Shown: positions 45,018 to 54,412 of the stretch, piece after piece
Position numbering within the stretch: the first letter of the stretch is position 1
Layout: every line of letters starts with the position of its first letter
Assembly: GCF_001610975.1 (NCBI RefSeq)
Contig: NZ_CP013342.1
Location: forward strand, 3,047,001 to 3,111,000
Direction: 5' to 3'
Source: Sphingopyxis terrae subsp. terrae NBRC 15098
GTDB lineage: Bacteria > Pseudomonadota > Alphaproteobacteria > Sphingomonadales > Sphingomonadaceae
DNA length: 64,000 nucleotides
Program-made: the position numbers and the translations under genes
Notes under the pieces: model-generated
Told to the model about the DNA's origin: nothing
What the model saw: only the letters and a program-made list of their open reading frames with translations
Databases searched by the model: none

Positions 45018-45479
45018 TCACGAGGGCGGCGCCCCATCGCCGATAAGCAGCGCCTCGATATCCGACACCGGACGGTCGGTCATTTCCTTGACATGCTCAC
45101 CCACGAGGCGGCGCTGCACTTCCTTGTGCCACAGCGGTCGCAACTCGCCCATCGTGCGCGCGGGCGCGACGATGACGAGATCGTCGAATTCGCCCGCGAG
45201 CGCCATCGCGTTGACCTTTTCGCTAAGATCGCGCGCAAAGCGATCTTCCTCCTGCTGGTGGAAATCCGTTTCGTGCATCGTGTCCTGAAACGCCCCAGTA
45301 GCCGGAGCGCGGCCCGAGCGGCCCGCGGCGTCGGTCTTGATGTCGCTGTCCTTACGATCCTCGCGTTCGCGATGCGATGCGGTGCGCAGGTCGATCTGAT
45401 GCTCATCGCCGCGATTGCGCAAAAATAATGCCTTGCGACCGTCTGCGACGAGGACGAGCGTGTCGTGGGGAATAGTCAT
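45018..45479 (-). CDS. Host-attachment family protein, second copy
   Basis: A 153-residue paralogue of the protein at 35662-36042: TIPHDTLVLVADGRKALFLRNRGDEHQIDL, a charged variable middle, and DDLVIVAPARTMGELRPLWHKEVQRRLVGEHVKEMTDRPVSDIEALL. The middle section is longer than in the first copy. Both share 'V.DG.. LFLRN' and the 'L..V..E..K..T' C-terminal helix. I chose the ATG at 45479, which gives the family's usual N-terminus. Function is unknown. Confidence 0.82.
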   Translation of the reverse strand: MTIPHDTLVLVADGRKALFLRNRGDEHQIDLRTASHREREDRKDSDIKTDAAGRSGRAPATGAFQDTMHETDFHQQEEDRFARDLSEKVNAMALAGEFDDLVIVAPARTMGELRPLWHKEVQRRLVGEHVKEMTDRPVSDIEALLIGDGAPPS

Positions 45480-45549
45480 ACCATGGCTCCCTTCTCGGAA
45501 AAGCCGACGCATGGGGCTGCGGCGAAGTTTCGCCAATCGGGGATATTCC

Positions 45550-46422
45550 CTAGGCGCGCGAACGGTGCGCGCCGGGCTCATCGCCGTCCCACGCTGCGAT
45601 CGTGGTGCGGTGGAGCAGGCGGTCGTGACCGTCATAGCCGCCGGTCGCACGGTGGAGTACCGAGCGATTGTCCCACATCAGCAGCATTCCCGCGTCCCAT
45701 TTGTGGCTGTAGCGAAATTCCTCGCGCCCCTGCCAGTGCAGCAGTTCGACGATCAGCGGCAGTGCTTCGGCGTCGTCCATATCCTCGATCCCGATGATAT
45801 AGCCCGCGCAGCCGAACAGGCCCTCGCGGCCCGTTTCGGGGTGCCTGCGGATGATCGGGTGCGCCTGCGTCGCCATCGCCGCTTCGCCGGGGCGGATGTC
45901 CATGCTGCGGCCCTTGTCGTTCGCGCCATACATGCCGGAGGGGGCGTAGCCGCCGCGCGCGCTGTGGATCGCGCGGCGCCCCTCGATCCGGGCGCGCAGC
46001 GCGTCCGGCATCGCGGCGAGCGCCGCATGCTGGTTCGCGAATTCGGTGTTGCCGCCAATCGGCGGGATGGTGATGCCGTAAAGACAGGTTCCGGCTGGCG
46101 GCCTTGCCTGAAAGCTCCAATCGCTGTGCCAGTTTTCGGCGAACAGCGGCGCGGTTTCGTCGGCGCGGCGCTTGACCGCGATGACGTGCCGTCGCCCCGG
46201 AACCGGCGCGATGAAGGGATCGTCGCCGAAGCCACCGAAATATTGGGTGAACCGCTCCAGATCGTCGTCACCCAGCGACTGGCCGGGAAAGGCGAGGACA
46301 TGATGGTCGAGCCACGCCGCGCGGATGTCGGCCACGACGCCGGCCGAAAGCGGCTGCGTCAGGTCGGTGCCGGTGATCGCGGCGCCGCACGCCTGGCCGC
46401 TGGGGGTGATCGTGAAAGCCAT
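45550..46422 (-). CDS. TauD/TfdA family 2-oxoglutarate-dependent dioxygenase
   Basis: A 290-residue non-haem iron oxygenase. The iron ligands are visible: WHSDWSF (HxD) and a C-terminal His in RLLHRTTIAAWDG, with the conserved MLLMWDNRSVLHRA and an Arg after it for 2-oxoglutarate. Such enzymes hydroxylate small organics such as taurine, sulfonates or aryloxyacids; the substrate here is unknown. No sulfonate transporter is adjacent. The next minus-strand gene encodes a cyclase-family hydrolase 31 bases upstream, so the two may be co-transcribed and act on the same compound. Confidence 0.91.
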   Translation of the reverse strand: MAFTITPSGQACGAAITGTDLTQPLSAGVVADIRAAWLDHHVLAFPGQSLGDDDLERFTQYFGGFGDDPFIAPVPGRRHVIAVKRRADETAPLFAENWHSDWSFQARPPAGTCLYGITIPPIGGNTEFANQHAALAAMPDALRARIEGRRAIHSARGGYAPSGMYGANDKGRSMDIRPGEAAMATQAHPIIRRHPETGREGLFGCAGYIIGIEDMDDAEALPLIVELLHWQGREEFRYSHKWDAGMLLMWDNRSVLHRATGGYDGHDRLLHRTTIAAWDGDEPGAHRSRA

Positions 46423-46453
46423 GGCGCGATGCTGCGCCGTTCGCCCGCCGCCG

Positions 46454-47242
46454 TCAATCGGTGTGCGAAACCGGTGCGCCATCGATCAGCGCGACGGCGC
46501 GGATCCAGCCGGCGCTCGCGCGCTCGATCTTCACCGGGAAACAGGAAAGCGTCCAGCCGGTCGGGGGCAGGGCGGCAAGGCCCGTCAGCTTCTCGATCTG
46601 GTAATAGGGCCGGATCCGCCCTGCCTTATGGCCTTCCCAGATGATCGACGGATCGCGCGTTTCGGCCCACCGTTTCGCGGTGTGGCTGAACGGTGCGTCC
46701 CAACTCCACGCGTCGGTGCCGACGACCTTCACGCCGCGCTCGGTGAGATACAGCGTCGCCTCGGCACCCATGCCGCAGCCCTGATCGGTGAAATTGTCGG
46801 TGCCATAGATCGCGCCCGACTGGACGAGCACGATGTCGAACGGCTGAAGGGTGTGGCCGATCCGCGCCAACTCGGCCTCCACTTCGGCCGCGCTGACGAC
46901 ATGACCGGCGGGACGATCCGAAAAGTCGAGTTTGACGCCGGGCCGGAAAAAGAGGTCGAGCGGCGCCTCGTCGATGCTGGGCGCAGGCGTGGCGCCCGCA
47001 TCGGTCGTCGAATGGAAATGCCACGGCGCGTCCATATGCGTGCCGTTGTGCGTGCTCAAAGTCAGGCTTTCGACCGCCCAGCCTTCGCCATCGGGAAGGT
47101 CCTCCTTCGCGAGTCCCGGAAAGAACATCGCAATCTGCTCCCACGTCGTCTCGTGGGTCATGTAGCTGATTTGCGGGCGCATCACCGGCGGGTCGGAGAC
47201 GACGTCGTTGGTGATCGGGATCGAAAGGTCGATGAACTGCAT
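46454..47242 (-). CDS. Cyclase family protein (kynurenine formamidase-like)
   Basis: A 262-residue metal-dependent hydrolase of the bacterial cyclase family: QFIDLSIPITNDVV, the metal-binding STHNGTHMDAPWHF (HGTHxD) and the GTDAWSWDAPF region. Relatives include KynB formamidase and isatin hydrolase. With Trp as well as formamidase-like features, amide or lactam hydrolysis is likely, but the substrate is not identified. I chose the ATG at 47242. It lies 31 bases from the TauD-type gene on the same strand. Confidence 0.88.
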   Translation of the reverse strand: MQFIDLSIPITNDVVSDPPVMRPQISYMTHETTWEQIAMFFPGLAKEDLPDGEGWAVESLTLSTHNGTHMDAPWHFHSTTDAGATPAPSIDEAPLDLFFRPGVKLDFSDRPAGHVVSAAEVEAELARIGHTLQPFDIVLVQSGAIYGTDNFTDQGCGMGAEATLYLTERGVKVVGTDAWSWDAPFSHTAKRWAETRDPSIIWEGHKAGRIRPYYQIEKLTGLAALPPTGWTLSCFPVKIERASAGWIRAVALIDGAPVSHTD

Positions 47243-47349
47243 GGCCCGCAATCTGCCACCAATAGGCCGCGGCGCCAAGCGAAGGCTTGCGCGCCGTCGG
47301 GCGCCCGCTAGAAACGGGGGCAAGCCCGAACCGGGGCAGGGGAGAGTAT

Positions 47350-48984
47350 ATGACCGACGCAGCCGCCGTCGCCGATCATGGTGCGGTCTATGAGCCGACC
47401 GCGAAGGATATTCGCATGGTCATCGCCGCATCATCGGCGGGCACCATCTTCGAATGGTATGATTTCTTCATCTACGGCACGCTCGCGGCGATCATCGGCA
47501 AGGCCTTTTTTCCCAGCGACAACGCCACGCTGGAGGTGCTGCTGGTGTGGGCCGGCTTTGCCGTCGGCTTCGGCTTCCGGCCGCTCGGTGCGGTGCTGTT
47601 CGGCTTTCTTGGCGACCGGCTGGGGCGCAAATACACCTTCCTCGTCACCGTCACCCTGATGGGGATCGCCACCGCCGGGGTCGGCATGATCCCCTCGGCC
47701 GCAACGATCGGCATCGCGGCGCCGATCATCGTCATTCTGCTGCGCATATTGCAGGGATTGGCGCTCGGCGGGGAATATGGCGGCGCGGCGGTCTATGTCG
47801 CCGAACATTCGCCGCCCGAACGGCGCGGTTTCTATACCAGCTTCATCCAGGCGAGCGTCGTCGGGGGTTTCGTGCTCAGCCTGATCGTCGTGCTATCGTG
47901 CAAGGCGGCGATGCCCGCCGATGTCTGGGAAAGCTGGGGCTGGCGCGTGCCATTCCTGCTGTCGCTGCTGCTGCTCGCGATTTCGCTGTGGATGCGGCTC
48001 AAACTCTCCGAAAGCCCGGTGTTCCAGGCGATGAAGGAAGAGGGGGAGATCGCCAAGAATCCGCTGAAGGAAAGCTTCACCTATCCCGGCAACCCCAAGC
48101 GCATCTTCGTTGCGCTGTTCGGGATTGCGGCGGGGCTGACCGTCATCTGGTACACTGCGATGTTCTCCGGCCTCGCTTTCCTGAAAGGCCCGATGAAGGT
48201 CGACGATACCGCGGCCGAGGTCATCGTTGGCTTAGCCGCCGCGCTCGGTATGGGATTTTTCATCTGGGCGGGCAAATTGTCGGACCGGATCGGGCGCAAG
48301 AAGCCGATCGTCTGGGGCTATGCGGTGACGCTGTTCGTGCTTTTCCCGCTCTTCTGGATGATGGGCTCAGTTGCCAATCCTGCGCTCAAGGAGGCGGCGG
48401 CAATGGCGCCAGTCGCCGTGACCGGCAGCCAATGTTCCTACAATCCCTTCGAACAGAAGCAGCAGACGACGGCTTGCGGCCGCACGATTGCCGAACTCAC
48501 CAAGCTGGGCGTGCCCTATAAGGTGCAGCCGTCGGGAAGCGGCTTCGACAGCGTGAAAATCCATATCGGCGGCCGCGAGGTCGCCAGCGAAGATCCGGCG
48601 CTGCTGCGGCCAGCGCTCGAGGCGATGGGCTATGGCTTCGACAAGCAGGTACCGGGGGTCGGCAGCCTCGCGGTGATCCTGCTCGCGCTGCTCGGCCTCA
48701 GCGCGCTGTCGGGCTTTACCTATGGCCCCGTCGCCGCCCTGCTCGCCGAGATGTTCCCGCCGCACGTGCGCTATTCCTCGCTGTCGATCCCCTATCATAT
48801 CGGCACCGGCTATTTCGGGGGCTTCCTCCCGTTCATCGCCAGCCTGATCGCCGCGGTGACGGGCAATGCCTATGCGGGCCTGTGGTACACATGGGGCGTC
48901 GTGCTCGTCGCTTTCCTGGTCGCCGCCTTCATGCTCAAGGAGCCCGTGCCCGGCGAATGGGACAAGCGCGCCGCCGACGCCTGA
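47350..48984 (+). CDS. MHS-type MFS transporter with a ~90-residue inserted loop
   Basis: A 544-residue major-facilitator protein of the metabolite:H+ symporter group: SSAGTIFEWYDFFIYGTLAAIIG, GFRPLGAVLFGFLGDRLGRKYTFL and the cytoplasmic LQGLALGGEYGGAAVYVAEHSPPERRG. Between residues ~345 and ~435, after WMMGSVANP, a polar segment with two cysteines (SQCSYNPFEQKQQTTACG) interrupts the second half before transmembrane segments resume at VGSLAVILLALLGL. Substrates of this group include organic acids, proline and betaine. It is divergent from the cyclase/dioxygenase pair, so it may bring in their substrate (inference). Confidence 0.9.
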   Translation: MTDAAAVADHGAVYEPTAKDIRMVIAASSAGTIFEWYDFFIYGTLAAIIGKAFFPSDNATLEVLLVWAGFAVGFGFRPLGAVLFGFLGDRLGRKYTFLVTVTLMGIATAGVGMIPSAATIGIAAPIIVILLRILQGLALGGEYGGAAVYVAEHSPPERRGFYTSFIQASVVGGFVLSLIVVLSCKAAMPADVWESWGWRVPFLLSLLLLAISLWMRLKLSESPVFQAMKEEGEIAKNPLKESFTYPGNPKRIFVALFGIAAGLTVIWYTAMFSGLAFLKGPMKVDDTAAEVIVGLAAALGMGFFIWAGKLSDRIGRKKPIVWGYAVTLFVLFPLFWMMGSVANPALKEAAAMAPVAVTGSQCSYNPFEQKQQTTACGRTIAELTKLGVPYKVQPSGSGFDSVKIHIGGREVASEDPALLRPALEAMGYGFDKQVPGVGSLAVILLALLGLSALSGFTYGPVAALLAEMFPPHVRYSSLSIPYHIGTGYFGGFLPFIASLIAAVTGNAYAGLWYTWGVVLVAFLVAAFMLKEPVPGEWDKRAADA

Positions 48985-49026
48985 ACGGCCATTGGCGGCG
49001 GGTTCGTTCCCGGCTAGGGCGAAGCG

Positions 49027-50067
49027 ATGATCGACATTGCTTCGCCGCTCCGACTCCGTCTCGATTCCGCCGCGCTCGTCCATAACTGGCGCTGGCTGGC
49101 CGAACGCAGCGGCCCGGCGGCGTGCGGCGCGGCGGTGAAGGCCGATGGCTATGGCCTCGGCGCCGGCGCCATCGTGCGCCATCTTGCGGCGGCGGGATGC
49201 CGGCATTTCTTCGTCGCGACCTGGGCCGAAGCGGCGGCGCTGATGCCCTTGCCTGCGGGCGTGTCGCTATCGGTGCTGCACGGCGTTGGCGCGACCGACA
49301 TGGTCGCCGCGCGCACGCTGCCCGCGCGTCCTGTGCTGGCGAGCGTCGAACAGGTGATGCGCTGGCGCGCGGCAGGCGAAGGCCGTCCGTGCGACGTGAT
49401 GATCGACACCGGGATGAACCGGCTCGGCCTGCGTGTCGAAGAGGCGCTGGGCGGGGCGCTCGACGGGCTCGGCATCGTCAATCTGCTCAGCCATCTCGCT
49501 TCGGCGGACGAGGGCAGCGCGCAAAATGCGCGGCAGCTTGCGGCCTTCCGCGCGGTGCGCAGCCAGATTCCGGCGCAGCGTTATAGCCTTGCGAACAGCG
49601 CCGGCATTTGCCTCGGCCTCGACTATGCCTTCGACCTGACGCGTCCCGGTCTTGCGCTCTATGGCGGCTTACCGCGCGGCGAAGCGGCCGGGCACATCCG
49701 GCAGGTCGCCTATCCCGAAGCGCGCGTGCTGCAGGTGCGGACTGTCCCGGTGGGCGAAACGGTGGGCTATGGCGCCACCTGGACCGCCCCGCGGCCCACG
49801 CGGGTGGCGGTGGCGAACCTCGGCTATGCCGACGGCTATTTGCGCTGTCACGCCGGAACCGGCGGCGCGACATGGGAGGGTAGCGCCCTGCCACTGATCG
49901 GCCGCGTCTCGATGGATCTCACCGCCTTCGACGCAAGCGCCGCCGAAGGCATAGGCGAGGGCGACTGGCTGGCGCTGGACTATGACCTGCCGGCAACCGC
50001 CGCCGCGAGCGGACTGTCGCAATATGAACTGCTGACGGGGCTGGGCGCGCGGTTTGCGCCAGCTTAG
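49027..50067 (+). CDS. alr: Alanine racemase
   Basis: A PLP enzyme making D-alanine for peptidoglycan. The 346-residue protein has the PLP lysine Lys38 in AAVKADGYGLGA, the second catalytic Tyr in GETVGYGATW, and the conserved IDTGMNRLGL, HLASADE and LANSAGICLG segments. It is slightly shorter than the E. coli enzyme but complete. The ATG is just after GCGAAGC; it follows the MFS gene by 42 bases and may be co-transcribed. Confidence 0.93.
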   Translation: MIDIASPLRLRLDSAALVHNWRWLAERSGPAACGAAVKADGYGLGAGAIVRHLAAAGCRHFFVATWAEAAALMPLPAGVSLSVLHGVGATDMVAARTLPARPVLASVEQVMRWRAAGEGRPCDVMIDTGMNRLGLRVEEALGGALDGLGIVNLLSHLASADEGSAQNARQLAAFRAVRSQIPAQRYSLANSAGICLGLDYAFDLTRPGLALYGGLPRGEAAGHIRQVAYPEARVLQVRTVPVGETVGYGATWTAPRPTRVAVANLGYADGYLRCHAGTGGATWEGSALPLIGRVSMDLTAFDASAAEGIGEGDWLALDYDLPATAAASGLSQYELLTGLGARFAPA

Positions 50068-50107
50068 GGGCATCCGTCAACGCTCGGAAGCATGCCCGGT
50101 GCTTATC

Positions 50108-50140
50108 TAAAAAAGGCTCCCCGGTGTAGCCGGGGAGCCT
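50108..50140 (-). terminator. Strong intrinsic terminator of the TonB receptor gene
   Basis: AGGCTCCCCGG (50114-50124) and CCGGGGAGCCT (50130-50140) form an 11-base stem with a five-base loop. On the minus strand it is followed by TTTTTT (complement of the A-run 50109-50114). It may also slow transcription from alr on the other strand. Confidence 0.85.
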
Positions 50141-50161
50141 CATTGTTTACGGAGAAGGCGA

Positions 50162-53100
50162 TCAGAACTTTACCGTCGCGCCTGCCCGCACATAGCGTCC
50201 GAGAAGCCCGCGGAAGTAGGTAATCGTACCGCCGCTCGCTGGATAAGGGTACGGCGGCTGCTTGTCGAACACGTTATCGACGTTCACCTGAAATTCGAAA
50301 CGCTCATCCACATTGAAGTTGACGCCCATATTTACGAAGATCACGCTCGGAATGTTGTTGAGGCCATCCGGATAATAATCATCCGGTACCTGCGTATCGA
50401 TCTTCGCCTTGCCGATGTATGACAGCTGTGTGAACAGGTTGAACGCCGGCTCCGAATAATTGATGGTCAGAACACCTTTGTGCTTCGAATAGCCGATGCT
50501 GCCGTCCGTACGCGACTTGGCCGAATTGGCGTCGGCGCGGGTACTCAACTCGTCAAGATATTGATACGACAGGTTGATCCCGATTTGACCGTCCGACGAG
50601 ATCGCAGGGACTGGGAGGCGATAATCGATAGCTGCCAGATAGCCTTTGTAGCGAAGCTGCGCGGAATTGAAGTAGCCCGTCTCGATAAAGGTTATCTGGC
50701 CGTCGTTCTGCGATCCATCGCCAACGAACGGATTACGAGTGACGCGGTCGCAGAACTCATTGCTCGGAAAATCGGCCGAATCGTAGCAATTTGCAACGAC
50801 TTGGTCACCCGACAACTCGCTGATCACGTCCTTGAGCTTGATATCGACATAGTCAACGCTTGCACGAAAACGCGGGATGAAGGAGGGTTCGAGAACGACG
50901 CCGACAGTCCAGCTGTTCGCTTTCTCGTTGTTGAGCGACGGATTGCCGGCAATCGCTTGCTTGAACGATCGGCTGCTCGACAACGAGCTGAAGTCGCCCG
51001 GCAGGCCTAGCGCAGCGCAATTTGCTGCGCGGGTCGCCGGATCCGGGCCGTTGTTCACATTGGCTTCGTCGCACGGATCATCAGCAAAACCGAAGAAATC
51101 ACTCGACGGATTAAAGGCCTCGGTGATTGCGGGCGCGCGGATCGACCGCGTGAAGTTGCCGCGGATCGTGAAATCCTCGATCGGCTTTACGCGACCGCCA
51201 AGCGTCCACGTGAAATCACCGCCCGCGATCGAGTGATCGACCCAGCGGCCTGCCGCTTGAACTTCAAGCAGGTTAATAAAAGTTCCGGTCGAAGGGCTGA
51301 TCAACTCGGCACGGATTTCACCGGAAACTTCGTCGGTATTGAATTTACCGATAACGGGCTGGATCGGAACCGAACGGCCGTAGCTTGCATAGGTGCCATC
51401 GCTCTGAAGCTCGCCACGGAAATAGGCTCCTGGATCGAAATTCTGTGACTCCTCGCGATGTTCATAGCCAACGGCGATTGAGAAATCGCCCCCCGGCAAC
51501 CTGAACAGCGGACCCGAAAGAGAGGCGCTGAACACCTTCTGCTTGTTCAGCGAAACCGGTCGCGCGATCGCCGACACATAGTCCAGCGCTTCCTGAGAAA
51601 TACGTCCCGTGCCGAACAGATTCAACGGAGCGCAGGTGCTGCTGACCGTTTGGATAGTCGCATTGGTATAGCCCGGACGGCAGACGATGTTGCCGCTACC
51701 ATCAAGGACGGCATCGACAGCGTTTTCGAAATTCTGCTGCACGAGCTCTCGTGAATAGCCGGAGGTCTTCGACCGGCCGTAATTGCCAACAACTTCCCAG
51801 TTCCAAGTGCCTGCAAGCGCGTCGAACGATCCGTCGAAGCCAGCGACGAAGCGCATGACTTCGACCTCGCCGGTGGAGTTGCCGGTGGCTAAATCAGTAT
51901 TTGCACGGCCGAGATAGAAATAATTCTGCGTCACACCCAGGAAATTTTGATCAGAGAACGGGTTGTTATCGATCGAGTTCTGGATTGCCGCGCGGGCTGC
52001 ATCCGAAAGGAACGGGTTGTTGATGCTAACGATGATGTTGCCGTCGGGGGTGCCCGCCGCATCGAACAGTGCCGAGTTGTAGACGGGTTGATCGCGCAGG
52101 TTGCGACCCTTGCTATTCGAATACCACGCCTCACCGAAAAAGCGGACCGAATCGGACAACTGATACTTCGTCGTAGCGATACCGCTATAACGACGCGTTT
52201 CTGACAAGAGGTTCGAGGTGGGAACGAGGCTGAAGCCGTTGCCGCCCGCAAAGTCGATGCCAAACGAGCCCGGGCGACCGGCGTATGTACCGAAGTTGAT
52301 CGGGATCAAGTTCCCGTTTTCGTCGAAGCGAAGCTGGTCGCCTGCACCGTTCGAAACAGCACCGTTAAAACCGGCGGGCAGGCCGAACAACGGACCCTGA
52401 TAATCGGGGAAATTGAAATCAAGGCCATAGTCAGCAAGACCGACAATGGGCGTACCCGATTCCGAAATGGATGGAAGTCGACGATCGGCGTAAAGCTGCT
52501 GTGAGAAGCCCCGGCTGGGATCGCTGGCGTTGCGGAAGAAAAGGCCACTTGCAAAAAGCGGGCGGTCAACGCCGGTCAGGCCTTCACCCTTGTTGTATTC
52601 CCCCGAAAGCGTGATGTTGCCGCGACCATCGGCAAAATTATATCCGGCAAGTGCGCGGAAGCGATAGTTGGCCGCGTCGCCACGCGTGGTCAAACCGTAT
52701 TGGCCGTCGATTTCGAGGCCTTGGTAATCTTGCTTTAGGATAACGTTGATCGTGCCAGAGATGGCATCCGAACCATAAATTGGCGCGCCTCCGACGGCGA
52801 TCGTTTCAACCCGCTCGATCAATTTGGTCGGGATTACGTTAAGGTCGACTTGGCTACCGGCGCCGGTCGGACCGAAAATGGAAGCGGTGTTCGAACCGAC
52901 GAAACGACGACCATTGACGAGCGTCAGGGTGCGTTGCGATCCGAGCCCCAGGAAGTTTACAAAGCTTTGGCCTTGGCCGAATCCGGACTGGCCGCCGACA
53001 GGCGATGAGCCTGGAACACCGAAGGAGGGTTGTTCGTTGAGCGCTTGGCCCAGCGTTTCGAATCCGCGAGCCTCGATATCCGCAGACGAAACGACAACCG

Positions 53101-53320
53101 ACGGTTCTACGGTGTCGAAATTAGCGCGCGCAATGCGCGAACCAGTAACGATGATCGCGCCGCCGTCATTGGCTGGCGTCGACGCCTCATCCTTGTCGCA
53201 GACTCCGTTATCGTCGGTGTCAGCGCAATTGGTGGACGTTTCCTGTGCGAAAGTGGGCTGGCTTGCAGAAATGGCCACTGCAAAGGCAGCGACACCCATA
53301 AGCAGGTGCGACTTATTCAT
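50162..53320 (-). CDS. TonB-dependent outer-membrane receptor
   Basis: A 1,052-residue protein: signal peptide (MNKSHLLMGVAAFAVAISASQPTFAQ), a short acidic stretch DTDDNGVCDKDEAST, a plug domain from ~50 (GGAIIVTGSRIARANFDTVEPSVVVSSADIEARG; GSQVDLNVIPTKLIERVETIAVGGAPIYGSDAISGTINVILK) and a ~22-strand barrel ending ...GRYVRAGATVKF with terminal Phe. It imports a siderophore, vitamin or oligosaccharide-type ligand across the outer membrane with TonB; the ligand is unknown. The ATG at 53320 follows GGGGAG. It is less GC-rich than its neighbours. No SusD-like or transporter partner is adjacent. Confidence 0.92.
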   Translation of the reverse strand: MNKSHLLMGVAAFAVAISASQPTFAQETSTNCADTDDNGVCDKDEASTPANDGGAIIVTGSRIARANFDTVEPSVVVSSADIEARGFETLGQALNEQPSFGVPGSSPVGGQSGFGQGQSFVNFLGLGSQRTLTLVNGRRFVGSNTASIFGPTGAGSQVDLNVIPTKLIERVETIAVGGAPIYGSDAISGTINVILKQDYQGLEIDGQYGLTTRGDAANYRFRALAGYNFADGRGNITLSGEYNKGEGLTGVDRPLFASGLFFRNASDPSRGFSQQLYADRRLPSISESGTPIVGLADYGLDFNFPDYQGPLFGLPAGFNGAVSNGAGDQLRFDENGNLIPINFGTYAGRPGSFGIDFAGGNGFSLVPTSNLLSETRRYSGIATTKYQLSDSVRFFGEAWYSNSKGRNLRDQPVYNSALFDAAGTPDGNIIVSINNPFLSDAARAAIQNSIDNNPFSDQNFLGVTQNYFYLGRANTDLATGNSTGEVEVMRFVAGFDGSFDALAGTWNWEVVGNYGRSKTSGYSRELVQQNFENAVDAVLDGSGNIVCRPGYTNATIQTVSSTCAPLNLFGTGRISQEALDYVSAIARPVSLNKQKVFSASLSGPLFRLPGGDFSIAVGYEHREESQNFDPGAYFRGELQSDGTYASYGRSVPIQPVIGKFNTDEVSGEIRAELISPSTGTFINLLEVQAAGRWVDHSIAGGDFTWTLGGRVKPIEDFTIRGNFTRSIRAPAITEAFNPSSDFFGFADDPCDEANVNNGPDPATRAANCAALGLPGDFSSLSSSRSFKQAIAGNPSLNNEKANSWTVGVVLEPSFIPRFRASVDYVDIKLKDVISELSGDQVVANCYDSADFPSNEFCDRVTRNPFVGDGSQNDGQITFIETGYFNSAQLRYKGYLAAIDYRLPVPAISSDGQIGINLSYQYLDELSTRADANSAKSRTDGSIGYSKHKGVLTINYSEPAFNLFTQLSYIGKAKIDTQVPDDYYPDGLNNIPSVIFVNMGVNFNVDERFEFQVNVDNVFDKQPPYPYPASGGTITYFRGLLGRYVRAGATVKF

Positions 53321-53829
53321 AGATAACTCCCCGGTTGCCCGTTCACAAAATTTCGATGAACGGCTTGCGATCAAGAAAGACGGAAAGAGCAGCATGCACA
53401 AGCCCTTGAAGGCAATTTTCTTACACCCTCGGCGGGGAACATCATTAGTTGTGTCTTTTCAGCAACAGGCGCGCACGCATACACGATCCCGTTGACACTA
53501 ATTTGCTTATCCGCGAACGAAATTTATCCCGCGCTTGCGGGAGCAAATTGGCGAATGATGACGAAAAATACGTAACTTTTGAAACTAAGTTGCCAATGGC
53601 AATCACGCGATGGATATAGGCGTAGTCGCACAATGCTGCGTTCTGTATCGATTTTTCAGCTATTAGAAACGGTGATGCGGCACCCTGACCTCGCCGCGTG
53701 TGACCGAATCATCCCCACCGACTGCACTTATGTTGCGGCGCGTCATGGATTGATGCTAATGCCGGACTTTGTCACATCGGTGCCGCGGCAAGCGATCGCG
53801 CGCCGCGCCGGAAGAGGAGCCGCCGCAGC
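53321..53829. promoter_or_regulatory. Divergent intergenic region, TonB receptor / phaR
   Basis: About 510 bases with no gene that I believe. It is AT-rich around 53470-53620, fitting promoters for the divergent genes. Visible structure: a perfect 13-base palindrome TTGCCAATGGCAA at 53590-53602, a likely operator, and a small hairpin around CCCGCGCTTGCGGG (53529-53542). No T-run terminators were seen. Confidence 0.4.
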
Positions 53830-54369
53830 ATGGCCAAGTCCAAAACGACCGCCGAGGGCGACGTCGTTACGATCAAGAAATATGCGAACCGGCGGCTCTA
53901 TGACACCGAACGCAGCTGTTACATCACGCTCGACGATCTGGGCGCCATGGTGCGCGAGGGGCGCGAATTTCGGGTCGTCGATGCCAAAAGCGGCGACGAT
54001 ATCACGCATAATGTGCTCACCCAGATCATCATGGACACCGAAACGCGCGGCGAAACGCTGCTGCCGGTCAATTTCCTGCGCCACCTGATCGGCATGTACG
54101 GCGACAGGATGCAGTCGATGGTGCCCCAATATCTGGAAGCGTCGATGACCGCGTTCCGCAAGAACCAGCAGGATGTGCGTGCCGCGTTCGAGGGCGCGCT
54201 GGGATCGAGCCCGCTCGCCGAGCTGACGCGCCGCAACATGGAAATGTTCCAGCAGGCGGCGGGCGCCTTCATCCCGGGTGTCGGCGGCGGCAAGGCTAGG
54301 GATACCGAAATTGCCGCGCTCAAGGCCGAAATCGCCGACCTCAAGGCCGAGCTCGCCAAAAAGAAGTGA
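53830..54369 (+). CDS. phaR: Polyhydroxyalkanoate synthesis repressor PhaR
   Basis: A 179-residue DNA-binding regulator of PHA storage. It opens with the PhaR motif VVTIKKYANRRLYDTERSCYITLDDLGAMVREGREFRVVDAKSGDDIT, followed by LTQIIMDTETRGETLLPVNFLRHLIGMYGDRMQSMVPQYLEASM, and ends with a Lys-rich coiled coil (ALKAEIADLKAELAKK). PhaR binds DNA and PHB and represses phasin genes when polymer is absent. The N-terminal signature is specific enough for a confident call. No pha synthase or phasin gene is in the window. Confidence 0.93.
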   Translation: MAKSKTTAEGDVVTIKKYANRRLYDTERSCYITLDDLGAMVREGREFRVVDAKSGDDITHNVLTQIIMDTETRGETLLPVNFLRHLIGMYGDRMQSMVPQYLEASMTAFRKNQQDVRAAFEGALGSSPLAELTRRNMEMFQQAAGAFIPGVGGGKARDTEIAALKAEIADLKAELAKKK

Positions 54370-54412
54370 CACATCGGGGCCTCTCCCGCCCCCAGCATAG
54401 AAAACAGGACAG

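Noticed and set aside
53579..54088. A possible gene before and overlapping phaR
   Set aside because: Its second half is the out-of-frame reading of phaR and the first part lacks a ribosome site and coding-like composition.
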